Positions 9,074-17,356 of a stretch of DNA of 64,000 nt are shown here, piece after piece. Source of the DNA: Streptomyces rapamycinicus NRRL 5491. Lineage in GTDB: Bacteria; Actinomycetota; Actinomycetes; Streptomycetales; Streptomycetaceae. A program made the translations under genes and the position numbers. The first letter of the stretch is position 1. Each line of letters starts with the position of its first letter. The DNA lies in NCBI RefSeq assembly GCF_024298965.1, contig NZ_CP085193.1, positions 12,090,001-12,154,000 on the forward strand, written 5' to 3'. The notes under the pieces are model-generated. The model saw only the letters and a program-made list of their open reading frames with translations, did not search any database and was not told where the DNA came from.

Positions 9074-9769
9074 CTCCAGCTGTTCGGCGGATACGGCTGC
9101 GTACTGGAGTACCCGATCGCCCGGCTGTACGCGGCGTACGCACTTGCCGAGGAGACGAAGGCATTCGGGCGTCGGGCCGCTGCGACCGCGCTCGACCTGA
9201 CCGACGAGGAGGCCACAGCCCGGGCCGTCCGTGTCGCCGCGGCGGACTTCGGCGGCCTGCACACCCTCGTCTACGCGGCCGGACCGCACGTACCGATGAC
9301 GCATCTGAGCAAGGTGACGCCCGGCCGGTACCGCACGCAACTGGAGGCCGACGCGGTGGCGTTCTTCAACCTCGTCCACCCCGCGCTGTCCCCGCTGCGG
9401 GAGAGCCGGGGCAGCATCGTCGCCGTGACGACGGTCGCCACCCGGAGATTCCCGGTCCGAGACGGGCTGTCGTCAGGGGCCAAGGGGGCGGTCGAGGCGG
9501 TGGCCCGGGCACTCGCCGCCGAGGAGGGACGGTACGGCGTCCGTGTCAACTGCGTCGCCCCCGGCATGCTCACGGACGGCATGGCCAGTCGGCTGATCAG
9601 CTCCGGCGAGCTGGACGAGGAGGCCTTGGCCGTCGCCCGGCGCAACATCCCGATGCGCCGGTTCGGGCAGGCGCAGGACATCGCCGAGGCGGTCGCGTTC
9701 CTCGCGTCGGAGCGCGCCGGGTTCATCACCGGGCAGGCGCTGGGGGTGGACGGTGGGTACAGCGTCTGA
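9074..9769 (+). pseudogene. Chimeric relic: acyl-CoA dehydrogenase tail joined to an SDR lacking its N-terminus
   Basis: The frame opens right after a stop at 9071-9073 and reads LQLFGGYGCVLEYPIARLYA, the C-terminal signature of acyl-CoA dehydrogenases. It passes at about 9134 directly into ALAEETKAFGRRAAATALDL, the second beta-alpha unit of an SDR, and continues through the NAG-like VYAAGP, GLSSGAKGAVEA (the Tyr of YxxxK replaced by Ser-Gly) and the usual end ITGQALGVDGGYSV. The SDR glycine-rich NADP motif (about 45 residues) is missing. No ATG/GTG with a ribosome site precedes it; the first ATG is 9296. It looks like two genes joined by deletion, and inactive. Confidence 0.65.
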
Positions 9770-9814
9770 CCGTGCGGCTCACCACACGATCGCCCGGCCG
9801 CGGACACATACGGT

Positions 9815-9836
9815 CCGTACGGCCTCGGCCGTACGG
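9815..9836. terminator. Perfect inverted repeat between convergent genes
   Basis: CCGTACGGCC and its exact complement GGCCGTACGG are separated by two bases. Together with the second hairpin at 9859-9891 it lies between the SDR relic and the convergent isomerase gene, as expected for a bidirectional terminator. No U-tract, which is usual in actinomycetes. Confidence 0.6.
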
Positions 9837-9858
9837 TGGCTCGGTCCCAGCGGCGTCG

Positions 9859-9891
9859 GTCCCGCTGCCGCCGGCCGGCGGCAGCGGGGAC
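9859..9891. terminator. Long GC hairpin, likely terminator
   Basis: GTCCC-GCTGCCGCC pairs with GGCGGCAGC-GGGGAC around a GGCC centre; only one unpaired G. It stands 17 bases past the stop of the convergent isomerase gene at 9908. Confidence 0.65.
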
Positions 9892-9907
9892 CACGGGTGC
9901 GGGCGGG

Positions 9908-10906
9908 TCAGAGGGGGTCGGCGGCGCTACGGAGGTTCTTGGCGGCCAGGGCCAGACCCTCGGTCTGGGAATAGGCGGCGTCCTCGTGTTCGATGTTGAC
10001 GGCCATGTCGGGGTTCACCTCGGCGAGGGCGCGCAGGAACTCCGTCCAGAAGGGTACGTCGTTGCCGAGGCCGACGGCGACGAACTTCCACGCCGGGTTC
10101 TCGGGCCAGGCGTTGCACCAGGAGCCGTAGCCGGTGGGGACCTTGCCGGGGGCGTCGGCGGGGACACGGGTGAACGAGGTGTCCAGGACGCCGCGGATGT
10201 CGGCGCCGGGGCAGAGCGTGGCGTCCTTCGCGGCGGCGTGGAAGACCAGTGGGCCGAGCCATTTGACGGCGGCGACGATGTCCATGCCCTGCCACATCAG
10301 ATGGGAGGGGTCCATCTCGGCGCCGACGTTGGTGGCGCCGGTCTCGTCGATGAGCCGCTTGAGGGTGACCGGGGAGAAGACGACGTTGTGCGGGTGCATC
10401 TCGATGGCCACCCGGACGTCGTTCTCCCGGGCGAGCGCGTCGATCTCCTTCCAGAACTCGACGGCCACGCCCCACTGGTAGTCCAGGACGTCCATGTAGA
10501 CGCCGTCCCAGGGGTTGACGACCCAGGAGGGGTACTTGGCGTCGGGGTCGGAGCCCGGGGTGCCGGACATGGTGACCACGTGCTCGACGCCGAGCAGACC
10601 CGCGAGGCGGATGGTGCGGCGCAGGTCGTCGGCGTGTTTCGGGCCGACACCGGGGAGGGGGTTGAGCGGATTGCCGTTGCAGTTGAGGCCGGTCAGTTCC
10701 ATCCCCCGGTCGGCGAAGGCCGCCAGGTACTCCTCGCGTGCGGTGGCCGAGGACAGCAGCAGGTCGACCGGGCAGTGCGGGGAGGGGATGAAACCGCCGG
10801 TGTTGACCTCGACCGAGGTCAGACCGTTCTCCTTGAGGATGTCCAGGGCCTCGGAGAGGGTGCGGTCGTGCAGGCAGGCGGTGTAGGCGCCGAGCTTGAG
10901 GGCCAT
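9908..10906 (-). CDS. Sugar phosphate isomerase/epimerase (AP-endonuclease-2 TIM barrel), 332 aa
   Basis: A xylose-isomerase-like TIM barrel of the IolE/IolI/hydroxypyruvate-isomerase superfamily. Metal-site segments are visible: SVEVNTGGF near residue 34, VAIEMHPHN near 193, GAEMDPSHLMWQG, HAAAKDA and the late NIEHEDA glutamate. This longer subgroup typically acts on oxidised sugars or cyclitols, often beside Gfo/Idh dehydrogenases, as here. ATG 10906 has AAGGAG eight bases upstream and lies 23 bases from the stop of the dehydrogenase gene. Last gene of an operon with the dehydrogenase, a second isomerase and a sugar-binding lipoprotein. Exact substrate unknown. Confidence 0.88.
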   Translation of the reverse strand: MALKLGAYTACLHDRTLSEALDILKENGLTSVEVNTGGFIPSPHCPVDLLLSSATAREEYLAAFADRGMELTGLNCNGNPLNPLPGVGPKHADDLRRTIRLAGLLGVEHVVTMSGTPGSDPDAKYPSWVVNPWDGVYMDVLDYQWGVAVEFWKEIDALARENDVRVAIEMHPHNVVFSPVTLKRLIDETGATNVGAEMDPSHLMWQGMDIVAAVKWLGPLVFHAAAKDATLCPGADIRGVLDTSFTRVPADAPGKVPTGYGSWCNAWPENPAWKFVAVGLGNDVPFWTEFLRALAEVNPDMAVNIEHEDAAYSQTEGLALAAKNLRSAADPL

Positions 10907-10929
10907 GGTTGCAACTCCTTACGGGTGTT

Positions 10930-12126
10930 TCAGACGGCGGGCGGAACGTCGACGGCGGTGCCGCCCTGACGCGAGGACTCGACGACGGCCTGGATGATCT
11001 CCATCGTCCGCAGGGCGTCGGCGAACGTGGCGCAGGGCGGCAGCGGTTCGGCCACGCCCGCGACCTGGTCGAGGAAGGCCCGGGCCTGGTACGTGAACAT
11101 CTCGGCGTTGCCGCCGCCCACGCCCGGTGCCTCCATCGGGTAACCGCCCTTGAAGTAGGGCAGGTTCGGGCCGGCGATGATCTGGCGGGCGCCGCTCGGG
11201 CGGGTGTCGGGCTGTGCGTCGTCGAGGAGGTACTCGGCCGGGCGGTGCTGGTCGAACGCGGCCCGGCCGCCCACCCCCAGGACGTCGAACGAGAGCCCGT
11301 TGGGCAGGCCGAAGGCGGTGCGCGAGACGGAGAAGGTGCCGACCAGACCGGACTCGAAGCGGACGGTGAAGGACGCGGTGTCCTCGTTCTCGACCGCGCC
11401 GAGCTCGTCCGAGACGGGCGCGGCGTTGTGGCCGACGACCGCGCCCAGCGGCAGGGGCCGCTTGGGGATCTGCGTCGACAGCGAGGCACCGGAGACCGCG
11501 GTAATGGGGCCCGCGATGTACTCGGCGGTGTCGATCACGTGCGCACCGACGTCCCCGAGCGCGCCGGAGCCGGGACCTCCCTTGAACCGCCAGCTCAGCG
11601 GCCCCTTCGGATCGGTCGCGTAGTCGCACCAGTACCGGCCGCTGAACAGGGTCAGATCGCCCAGTTCATCGCGCAGGACATGATCGCGGATCGCGGCGAT
11701 GGCGGGGGAGCGGCGGAAGGTGTACCCGACGGCGGTCACCACATCGGCGCCGCGCTCCAACTCGGCCATCGCGCGGGCGTCCTCGCCCGTTCCCGCCAGC
11801 GGCTTCTCGCACAGCACATGCTTGCCCGCCGCGACCAGCGCCTCGGCGATCGGGCGGTGCAGATCGTTTCCCACGACGATGCTGACGGCGTCGATGGTCG
11901 GGTCCTCGGCGACGGCCTCCCAGCTCGGCAGCGCCTTCTCATAGCCGTAGCGGCGGGCGGCGTCCTCGCCGAGCGCGGTATTGGCGTCGGCTATCGCGGC
12001 CAGCCGGACCGGCGGCAGGCTCGCGTCGAAGACGGTGTTGACGTTGCGGTAGCCGGCGGCATGGGCGCGGCCGGCCATCCCGGCTCCGATCACCGCGACG
12101 GAGAGGGGCTGGGCGGACGTGGTCAT
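10930..12126 (-). CDS. Gfo/Idh/MocA-family oxidoreductase
   Basis: A 398-residue NAD(P)-dependent sugar or cyclitol dehydrogenase. The N-terminal Rossmann fold carries VAVIGAGMAGRAHAAGYR at about residues 10-27; the EKP signature (HVLCEKPLAGT) is near residue 107; the C-terminal alpha/beta substrate domain begins near residue 130 and includes GDVGAHVIDTAEYI with the family's catalytic His-Asp region. Start ATG 12126 has AAAGG eight bases upstream. It lies between two isomerase genes in one operon and probably oxidises the sugar that they interconvert. Confidence 0.92.
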   Translation of the reverse strand: MTTSAQPLSVAVIGAGMAGRAHAAGYRNVNTVFDASLPPVRLAAIADANTALGEDAARRYGYEKALPSWEAVAEDPTIDAVSIVVGNDLHRPIAEALVAAGKHVLCEKPLAGTGEDARAMAELERGADVVTAVGYTFRRSPAIAAIRDHVLRDELGDLTLFSGRYWCDYATDPKGPLSWRFKGGPGSGALGDVGAHVIDTAEYIAGPITAVSGASLSTQIPKRPLPLGAVVGHNAAPVSDELGAVENEDTASFTVRFESGLVGTFSVSRTAFGLPNGLSFDVLGVGGRAAFDQHRPAEYLLDDAQPDTRPSGARQIIAGPNLPYFKGGYPMEAPGVGGGNAEMFTYQARAFLDQVAGVAEPLPPCATFADALRTMEIIQAVVESSRQGGTAVDVPPAV

Positions 12127-12219
12127 GGCGGATGCCTTTCGAAAGGAAGAAGTGATCAGTCGGCGTACTGCCGGCGGAAATGGGACTCGTCGGACAGACG
12201 CCCTCCGGGGTGCGGCGGG

Positions 12220-13077
12220 TCAGGAATGGGCGTTCAGATATTCGTCGATCTTCTTCCGCATGAAGGCGGAGGACTCCCTGGCCCGTTCCTCCCAGGCGAA
12301 GACGCAGGCGGTCAGGGTGCCGCCGAAGCCGTGTGCGCGCAGTTCGCGGAAGAGTTCGTCGAAGTCCACCTCGCCCTGGCCGATGTCGAGGTGCTGATGG
12401 ATCCGGGCCGGGGTGCCGGGCGGGTTGAGGATGTAGCGGTTGCCCGAGGACGCGGTGTGGTCGAAGGCGTCCGCGAGGTGGACATGGGTGAGGAGGTCGC
12501 CCGCGTACTCGATGATGCCGGGCGCGTCGTCCCCGATGTGGAAGGTGTGCGGGGCGCAGTAGAGGAAGCCGACGTGGGAGTGGTTGATGCCCCGGATCAG
12601 GTTGATCGCGTCGTAGCCGTTCTCGATGAAGTCGTCCGGGTGGGGTTCCAGTGCGAGCTTGATGCCCTCGCGCTCGAACACCGGGAGCAGCTCCTCCATC
12701 GAGCGCCAGAACTGCGCCTCGCTGCGGTCCGGGTCCTCGGGGCGGCCGTTGAACTCCGATATCATGCTGTCCACTCCGAGGTCCGCACAGATCTGGATCG
12801 AGCGCTTCCAGTACCGGACCGCGGCCTGCCGTGCGTCCTCGTCCGGGCCGGACCAGCGGAACAGGGGCAGCAGGGAGGAGACGCCCACTCCGGCCGTGTC
12901 CAGCGCCTTGCGGAACTTCCTTACGGTGGCGTCGTCGACACGGGGGTGGCGGAAGAAGGGGATGAAGTCCTCCCGGGGGGAGAGTTCGATCCACTCGTAT
13001 CCCAACTCAGCCACCGCCGAAGGCAGTTCGAGGAGCGGAACATCGCGGATCATAAACGGGTCGAGGGCGATCTTCAT
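12220..13077 (-). CDS. Sugar phosphate isomerase/epimerase (xylose-isomerase-like TIM barrel), 285 aa
   Basis: A second AP-endonuclease-2-type barrel, not closely similar to the 332-residue one. Segments ELGYEWIELSPREDF, SMISEFNGRPED, IKLALEPHPDD, HTFHIGDDA, LLTHVHLADAFDH and HQHLDIGQGEVDFD provide the Glu/His/Asp metal ligands of the fold; the last is very close to IolE/hydroxypyruvate-isomerase-like and D-tagatose-3-epimerase-like members. ATG 13077 follows AAGGGATTCCCC. It stands 49 bases after the binding-protein gene and 93 before the dehydrogenase, in the same operon. Confidence 0.9.
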   Translation of the reverse strand: MKIALDPFMIRDVPLLELPSAVAELGYEWIELSPREDFIPFFRHPRVDDATVRKFRKALDTAGVGVSSLLPLFRWSGPDEDARQAAVRYWKRSIQICADLGVDSMISEFNGRPEDPDRSEAQFWRSMEELLPVFEREGIKLALEPHPDDFIENGYDAINLIRGINHSHVGFLYCAPHTFHIGDDAPGIIEYAGDLLTHVHLADAFDHTASSGNRYILNPPGTPARIHQHLDIGQGEVDFDELFRELRAHGFGGTLTACVFAWEERARESSAFMRKKIDEYLNAHS

Positions 13078-13126
13078 GGGGAATCCCTTCGGATCGGGGG
13101 AACCTGGGTGGAGTGGGTCATGCGCG

Positions 13127-14153
13127 TCACCGGGTGCCCTTCGCGGCGAACTTCGCGACCGTGTCGACGTTGGACCTGTCGACGAAGGCCGGTCCGGTCA
13201 GCACCGGCTGCTCACCGCCGCCGCTGAAGTTGCCGTTGGTCCTGTGGAGCCACAGTGAGTCGATCGCCAGATAGCCCTGCAGATACGGCTGCTGGTCGAC
13301 GGCGAACTGGATGTCGCCCTTCTCGATGGCGGAGACCAGTTCCTTGTTGAGGTCGAAGGTGGCGACCTTCGCCTTGCCACCGCCCTCGGACACGGCCTGT
13401 ACGGCGGTGAGCGCGACGGGGGCGCCGAGCGTGATCACCTCGTCGATGGAGCCGTCCTGCTTGAGCTTGGCGTTGATCGTGGACTTCACGGACGGCATGT
13501 CGGTGCCGTTGACATAGAGGATCTCGGTCCTGCCGCGGAAGGTCTTCTTCACACCGGCGCAGCGCTCTTCGAGGTTGACGTCGCCCTGCGCCTGTATGAC
13601 GCAGAGGGCGTGCTTGGCGCCGGTGCCGTTGAGCTTGGTGCCGAGCGCCTGGCCGGAGACGGACTCGTCCTGTCCGAAGAACGACAGCAGGCCCTGTTCC
13701 TTCCAGACGCCCAGACCGGCGTTGAGGCCGACGACCGGGATGCCCGCCTTCTCGGCCTTGGCGACCACCGACTTCAGGGCGTCGGGCTTGGCGAGGGTGA
13801 CGGCGATGCCGTCGACCTTCTGGTTGATCGCGTTCTGCACCAGGTTGGCCTGGTCGCCCGCGTTCTCGTCGCCGGAGTAGATGAGCTTGACGTTGTCCTT
13901 GGCGGCGGCCGCCTGGGCGCCCTTGTGGACGGTGTCCCAGAAGGTGTCGCCGGCGGGCGCGTGGGTGACCAGCGCGATCGTCATCCGGGGGTGCCGGCCT
14001 TGCCCGCGGGGACGTCGGCCGCCTCCTCCTGGGCCTTCTTCCCGCCCGAGCTGCTTGAGCACCCCGCGAGGGTCAGGGCGGCCGTGGCGACGACGGCCAC
14101 GACGCGCGGGGATCCGGCGGATCTCGGGGGACGGGGAGAGATATGCGGCTCAT
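13127..14153 (-). CDS. Sugar ABC transporter substrate-binding lipoprotein, frame broken twice
   Basis: Periplasmic-binding-protein-like (type I, RbsB class) lipoprotein for a sugar or cyclitol. The lipobox LTLAGCSSSSGG follows a hydrophobic VVAVVATAA segment. The mature part shows DTFWDTVHKGAQAAA, NAINQKVDGIAVTLAKPDA, VGLNAGLGVW and FAVDQQPYLQGYLA. Two one-base losses break it. Near the G-run 14126-14130, ATG 14153 (GAGG ten bases upstream) reads MSRISLPVP and one added C joins it to the signal peptide. At 13987-13991 the lipoprotein frame stops just before MTIALVTHAPAGDTFW. Repaired length about 342, normal for the family. It heads the isomerase/dehydrogenase operon, but no ATPase or permease gene follows, so it must borrow them. 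The LacI operator lies 114 bases upstream. Confidence 0.85.
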
Positions 14154-14266
14154 GCTGCGTGCACCTCGCTGTGCGTCGGGGAGGGGAGTGGATCACCGGC
14201 TGCCGGTGGGCGCGGACGCCACGACGGCTCCGGTCGGCGCAGCCTTTGTTGGAACGACAGGACAAT

Positions 14267-14280
14267 TTAAAGCGCTTTAA
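14267..14280. promoter_or_regulatory. LacI-type operator, perfect palindrome TTAAAGCGCTTTAA
   Basis: A 14-base perfect palindrome with the central CG of LacI/GalR operators (NNNNCGNNNN). It lies in the divergent gap between the sugar-binding lipoprotein operon (minus) and the LacI gene (plus), and is one of few AT-rich stretches there. Binding by the adjacent LacI protein is inference. Confidence 0.75.
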
Positions 14281-14356
14281 GTCCTGGTACTATCGGCCGT
14301 GCCGCATGAGGGTGTCAAGGGTGTCGCACAAGGAGATTCGCGCCGGGGAGGTACAG

Positions 14357-15388
14357 GTGGAGGACGGTGATTCCGGGCGTCACCAGAACGGGACGCCCAA
14401 GCGCCCCAGACTGGAGGACGTGGCCGCGCGGGTGGGCCTGTCCACGGCATCGGTCTCCCTGGTGCTGCGGGGCGTACCCGGCCCGAGCGAACGGACCCGG
14501 CAGCGCGTCCTGAAGGCGGCCGCCGACCTCGGCTATCAGGTGGACCGCACCGCCAGCACACTGGCCAGCAGACGCAGCCGCCTGCTCGGCGTCATGGTCG
14601 ACATCCACAGCCCGTTCCACGCCGAACTGGTCGAGCACCTGCACACCGCGGCCGAGGAGGTCGGCTACGACCTGGTCCTGAGCACCCTCACCCGCACCCG
14701 CGACGAACGGACCGCGGTGGACACCCTGCTGGCCTTCCGCAGCGAGGCGCTGATCCTGCTCGGCCCCACCGCACCCGCGGACGCGCTCGCCGTACTCGAC
14801 AACAAGGCCCCCGTCATCACCGTCGGCCGCCGGATCGCGGACGCCGCCCTGGACGTCGTACGCACCGCTGACGACGACGGCGTGAGTCAGACCATCGATC
14901 ACCTGGTCGGACTCGGTCATCGCGAGATCGTCTACGTGGACGGCGGGAAGGGTGTCATCGCCACCGACCGGCGCCGCGGCTACCGCACCGCCATGCGCCG
15001 CCACGGCCTTGGCGACCACATCCGTGTGCTCGCCGGGGACCACACCGAAGCGGCCGGCGAACGCGCCGCCCGTCACCTCCTCGACGGCGGCCGGCTGCCC
15101 ACCGCGGTGGTCGCGTACAACGACCAGTGCGCCATCGGCGTCCTGGCCGCCCTCGCGCGCGCCGGAGTCGCCGTCCCGGGCGAGGTGTCCGTGGCCGGCT
15201 ACGACGACGACACCCTCTCCCGGCTGAGCTGCTTCAACCTGACCACCGTCAGCCAGAGCGCCCGGGAACAGGCCCAACACGCGGTGACCGCCGCCGTGGA
15301 ACGCCTCGACCAGGACCGCACCGAGCCCCGCGAGGTCGTCCTCACCCCGCGCCTCGTCGTGCGCGGCACCACGGCCGGGCGCGGATAG
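14357..15388 (+). CDS. LacI-family transcriptional regulator of the sugar operon
   Basis: A 343-residue LacI protein. The HTH PRLEDVAARVGLSTASVSLVL with hinge helix DRTASTLASRRSRLLGVMV is followed by a type I periplasmic-binding-like effector domain (EALILLGPTAPAD, ATDRRRGYRTAM, AVVAYNDQCAIGVLAAL, VAGYDDDTLS). GTG 14357 has GGGGAGG five bases upstream; ATG 14306 in the same frame is less likely, and the much longer open frame upstream to 13610 is antisense to the binding-protein gene. It is divergent from the sugar operon with the TTAAAGCGCTTTAA palindrome between them, so it most likely represses that operon until its sugar binds. Confidence 0.9.
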   Translation: MEDGDSGRHQNGTPKRPRLEDVAARVGLSTASVSLVLRGVPGPSERTRQRVLKAAADLGYQVDRTASTLASRRSRLLGVMVDIHSPFHAELVEHLHTAAEEVGYDLVLSTLTRTRDERTAVDTLLAFRSEALILLGPTAPADALAVLDNKAPVITVGRRIADAALDVVRTADDDGVSQTIDHLVGLGHREIVYVDGGKGVIATDRRRGYRTAMRRHGLGDHIRVLAGDHTEAAGERAARHLLDGGRLPTAVVAYNDQCAIGVLAALARAGVAVPGEVSVAGYDDDTLSRLSCFNLTTVSQSAREQAQHAVTAAVERLDQDRTEPREVVLTPRLVVRGTTAGRG

Positions 15389-15440
15389 GGGGAGCGCGGC
15401 GCTCGACGCGGTCGTCAGCCAAGGCCGCTGGTCCTTGGGC

Positions 15441-15640
15441 TCAGTCGTTCCATCGTTTGCGTGCGAACGCGGCCGACCCGGTCACCAGGGTGTTGGGGGG
15501 GGAACGTCCTTCGTGACGACGGCTCCGGCGCCGACCACGGCGCCGCGTCCGATCGTGACACCGGGAAGGACCGTCACCGCCGCGCCGAGCCACGCGCCGG
15601 CTTCGACCGTGATCGGTGCCCGGGTGATGAACTCGCTCCG
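15441..15640 (-). pseudogene. C-terminal remnant of a hexapeptide-repeat acetyltransferase
   Basis: On the minus strand the left-handed beta-helix repeats APITVEAGAWLGAAVTVLPG and VTIGRGAVVGAGAVVTKDVP are the end of a maltose/galactoside O-acetyltransferase-like enzyme. After the C-run at 15495-15502 the frame must move by one to read NTLVTGSAAFARKRWND and stop at 15441-15443, the natural end of such proteins. The N-terminal two thirds are gone: upstream of about 15640 the DNA codes a transporter on the other strand. A truncated relic ending at a recombination joint. Confidence 0.65.
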
Positions 15641-16212
15641 TTCGGAGGCGCCGCGGTCACCCTCATCCTGCAGTACGCGCAGACCCCGGTGCGCGCGGGA
15701 TTCGGGTTCGGGACGTCGGCCACCGGAACGGGATTGCTGCTCGCGCCGATGGCCGTGGCGATGGTGGCGGCGGCGCCGCTGTCCACGCGGCTCGCGGCCC
15801 GCGTCGGCAGCACGGCCGCGTTCCGGGCAGGCGCGGCCCTGGCCGCGGCGACGCTCGTGGCGCTCGGCGTGGCACACGGCGCGCTGTGGCAACTCGCCCT
15901 GGCCGGGACGGCGCTCGGGGTGGCCTACGGGTTCGCGTTCGCCTCGTTGGGCGGGCTGGTCGTGAACGCGGTGCGTCCGGACCGGACAGGCGCGGCGACG
16001 GGCGTCAATACGCTGCTGCGCACGCTCGGTGGCGCGGTGGGCGCACAACTCGCGGCCGTGATCATCACCGGTTCCGCTGCCGCGACCCCCACGGAGGCCG
16101 GTTACACCATGGCCTTCCTCGCGTCGGCCGCGGTCGCCGCCGTGGCCCTCGCCCTGTCGGCCGCGCTGCCGAGGGGGCGAGGGCCGGGTGGCCGGCATCC
16201 GGTTCGATCGCC
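15640..16212 (+). pseudogene. C-terminal fragment of a 14-TM MFS drug-efflux-type transporter
   Basis: The plus frame from about 15640 reads LILQYAQTPVRAGFGF, then GTGLLLAPMAVAMVAAAPLS, LALAGTALGVAYGFAFASLG and GAATGVNTLLRTLGGAVGAQ, the last several membrane segments of DHA2-type MFS efflux proteins. No N-terminal half or start codon precedes it; upstream is the antisense acetyltransferase relic. The natural end is near 16212, but the frame reads on to 16327 through the terminator hairpin and into the convergent gene. Presumed non-functional. Confidence 0.6.
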
Positions 16213-16218
16213 GTCGGG

Positions 16219-16257
16219 CTGTGCGCTGTCCGGCGAACCCGGCGGGACAGCGCACAG
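16219..16257. terminator. Strong hairpin, 13-bp perfect stem
   Basis: CTGTGCGCTGTCC (16219-16231) pairs exactly with GGACAGCGCACAG (16245-16257) around a 13-base loop. It lies 18 bases past the stop of the secreted hydrolase (minus strand) and terminates that unit. Confidence 0.75.
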
Positions 16258-16275
16258 ACGTGACGTGGGCCCCGA

Positions 16276-17280
16276 CTACCCTCGTGCCACCGCGATCGAG
16301 CCCTTGAGCCGTTCCCCCGCCTCGTAGATCATGTACGGCACTCCGCGGTCGGTGCCGAACGACGGCGCCGCCGACCTGCCGTTCTCCGGTGGCGCGGAGC
16401 GGGAGTTGTAGAAGACGCCCAGATGGCGACGGAGCGAGAAGTCCGCCCCCACCTCGGTGATCATGAGGTCGCCGCCGCTCTCCTTGTCCTTGTTGTAGAC
16501 CACATAGGCGGAACCGTTCCGCGTGAGCAGGTGGGGGCCGCCGACGTTCACCGCGCCGACGTCCGAGTGGCGCACCAGCGGAGTCTGGTCGAACTTCCAG
16601 TTCCGGCCGTCGGCGGACCAGCCCCAGCAGATGTCACGGTGGTCGGTGGTGTTTCTGTACATGAACAGCATCACATAGTGGGCTCCGCGTGACGGCAGGT
16701 TGTGGCGGAAGACCCTGGCGTACGAGGTCTCGGTGGTGCCCGACGGCATCATCGAGGCGGACAGGACGACCTTGTCGTACGTGAAGTGGACGCCGTCCTT
16801 GGAGCGGGCGAGCCGGGTCGTGGTGTTCTCGCCGTGGAAGTACAGCCAGAACTCCTTGACGTCCTCCTTCCACAGCACATGTGGTGAGGAGACATGGCTG
16901 ACCGAGTAGTGCGGGGACCACTTGTTGGACACGATCGGGTTCGCCGGATACTCCGTGAACGGGCCCTCCAGCGAGTTCCCGTAGGCGAGGCAGATCCCGC
17001 CGGGCGCGTCGTGCGGCGCGTAGTAGAGGTAGTAACGGCCGAGCGGCGACGCCAGCTTGTCGTAGACGCCGCGCACGGTCGGGAAGATGATCTCGCCCGT
17101 CGGGTTGTACTTCAGCTGTGACGGCGTCAGCAGCGTCCGTACGTAAGTGTAGTCGGGGAAGCCTCCGGGCGCGGCCGACGCTCCTTGCGTCGACAGGCCG
17201 CCGAGGGTGAGCGCGGCGCCGGTGACGGCGGTCGCGCGCAGGAACATACGACGATCCGGGCCGGACTGCGGCTCTTGCAT
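16276..17280 (-). CDS. Tat-exported glycoside-hydrolase-like beta-propeller protein
   Basis: A 334-residue exported protein. The N-terminus has a twin-arginine signal (DRRMFLRATAVTGAALTLGG) ending at GASAAPG. The mature part looks like a five-bladed beta-propeller of the GH43/GH32/GH130 type (YYLYYAPHDAPGGICLAYG, SSPHVLWKEDVKEFWLYFHG, RLARSKDGVHF, YARVFRHNL, GPHLLTRNGSAYVVYNKDK, PYMIYEAGERLKGSI). The repeated phrases of the kind SxDGxxW/F are typical of glycan-processing propellers. Catalytic residues cannot be fixed by eye. ATG 17280 follows AGGAGCCGATC. It lies 77 bases downstream of the permease gene of the hydantoinase operon and may be its last member or separately transcribed. Confidence 0.75.
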   Translation of the reverse strand: MQEPQSGPDRRMFLRATAVTGAALTLGGLSTQGASAAPGGFPDYTYVRTLLTPSQLKYNPTGEIIFPTVRGVYDKLASPLGRYYLYYAPHDAPGGICLAYGNSLEGPFTEYPANPIVSNKWSPHYSVSHVSSPHVLWKEDVKEFWLYFHGENTTTRLARSKDGVHFTYDKVVLSASMMPSGTTETSYARVFRHNLPSRGAHYVMLFMYRNTTDHRDICWGWSADGRNWKFDQTPLVRHSDVGAVNVGGPHLLTRNGSAYVVYNKDKESGGDLMITEVGADFSLRRHLGVFYNSRSAPPENGRSAAPSFGTDRGVPYMIYEAGERLKGSIAVARG

Positions 17281-17356
17281 GATCGGCTCCTGAGGTCGGG
17301 TGCTGTTGAGAAGGTTGCTGAGGTTGCTGTTGAAAGGGTTGTTGGCCGGAGGGACA

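Noticed and set aside
10909..13227. 772-codon plus-strand frame
   Set aside because: Antisense to the dehydrogenase and isomerase genes, with Val/Arg/Gly-rich shadow composition and no motif.
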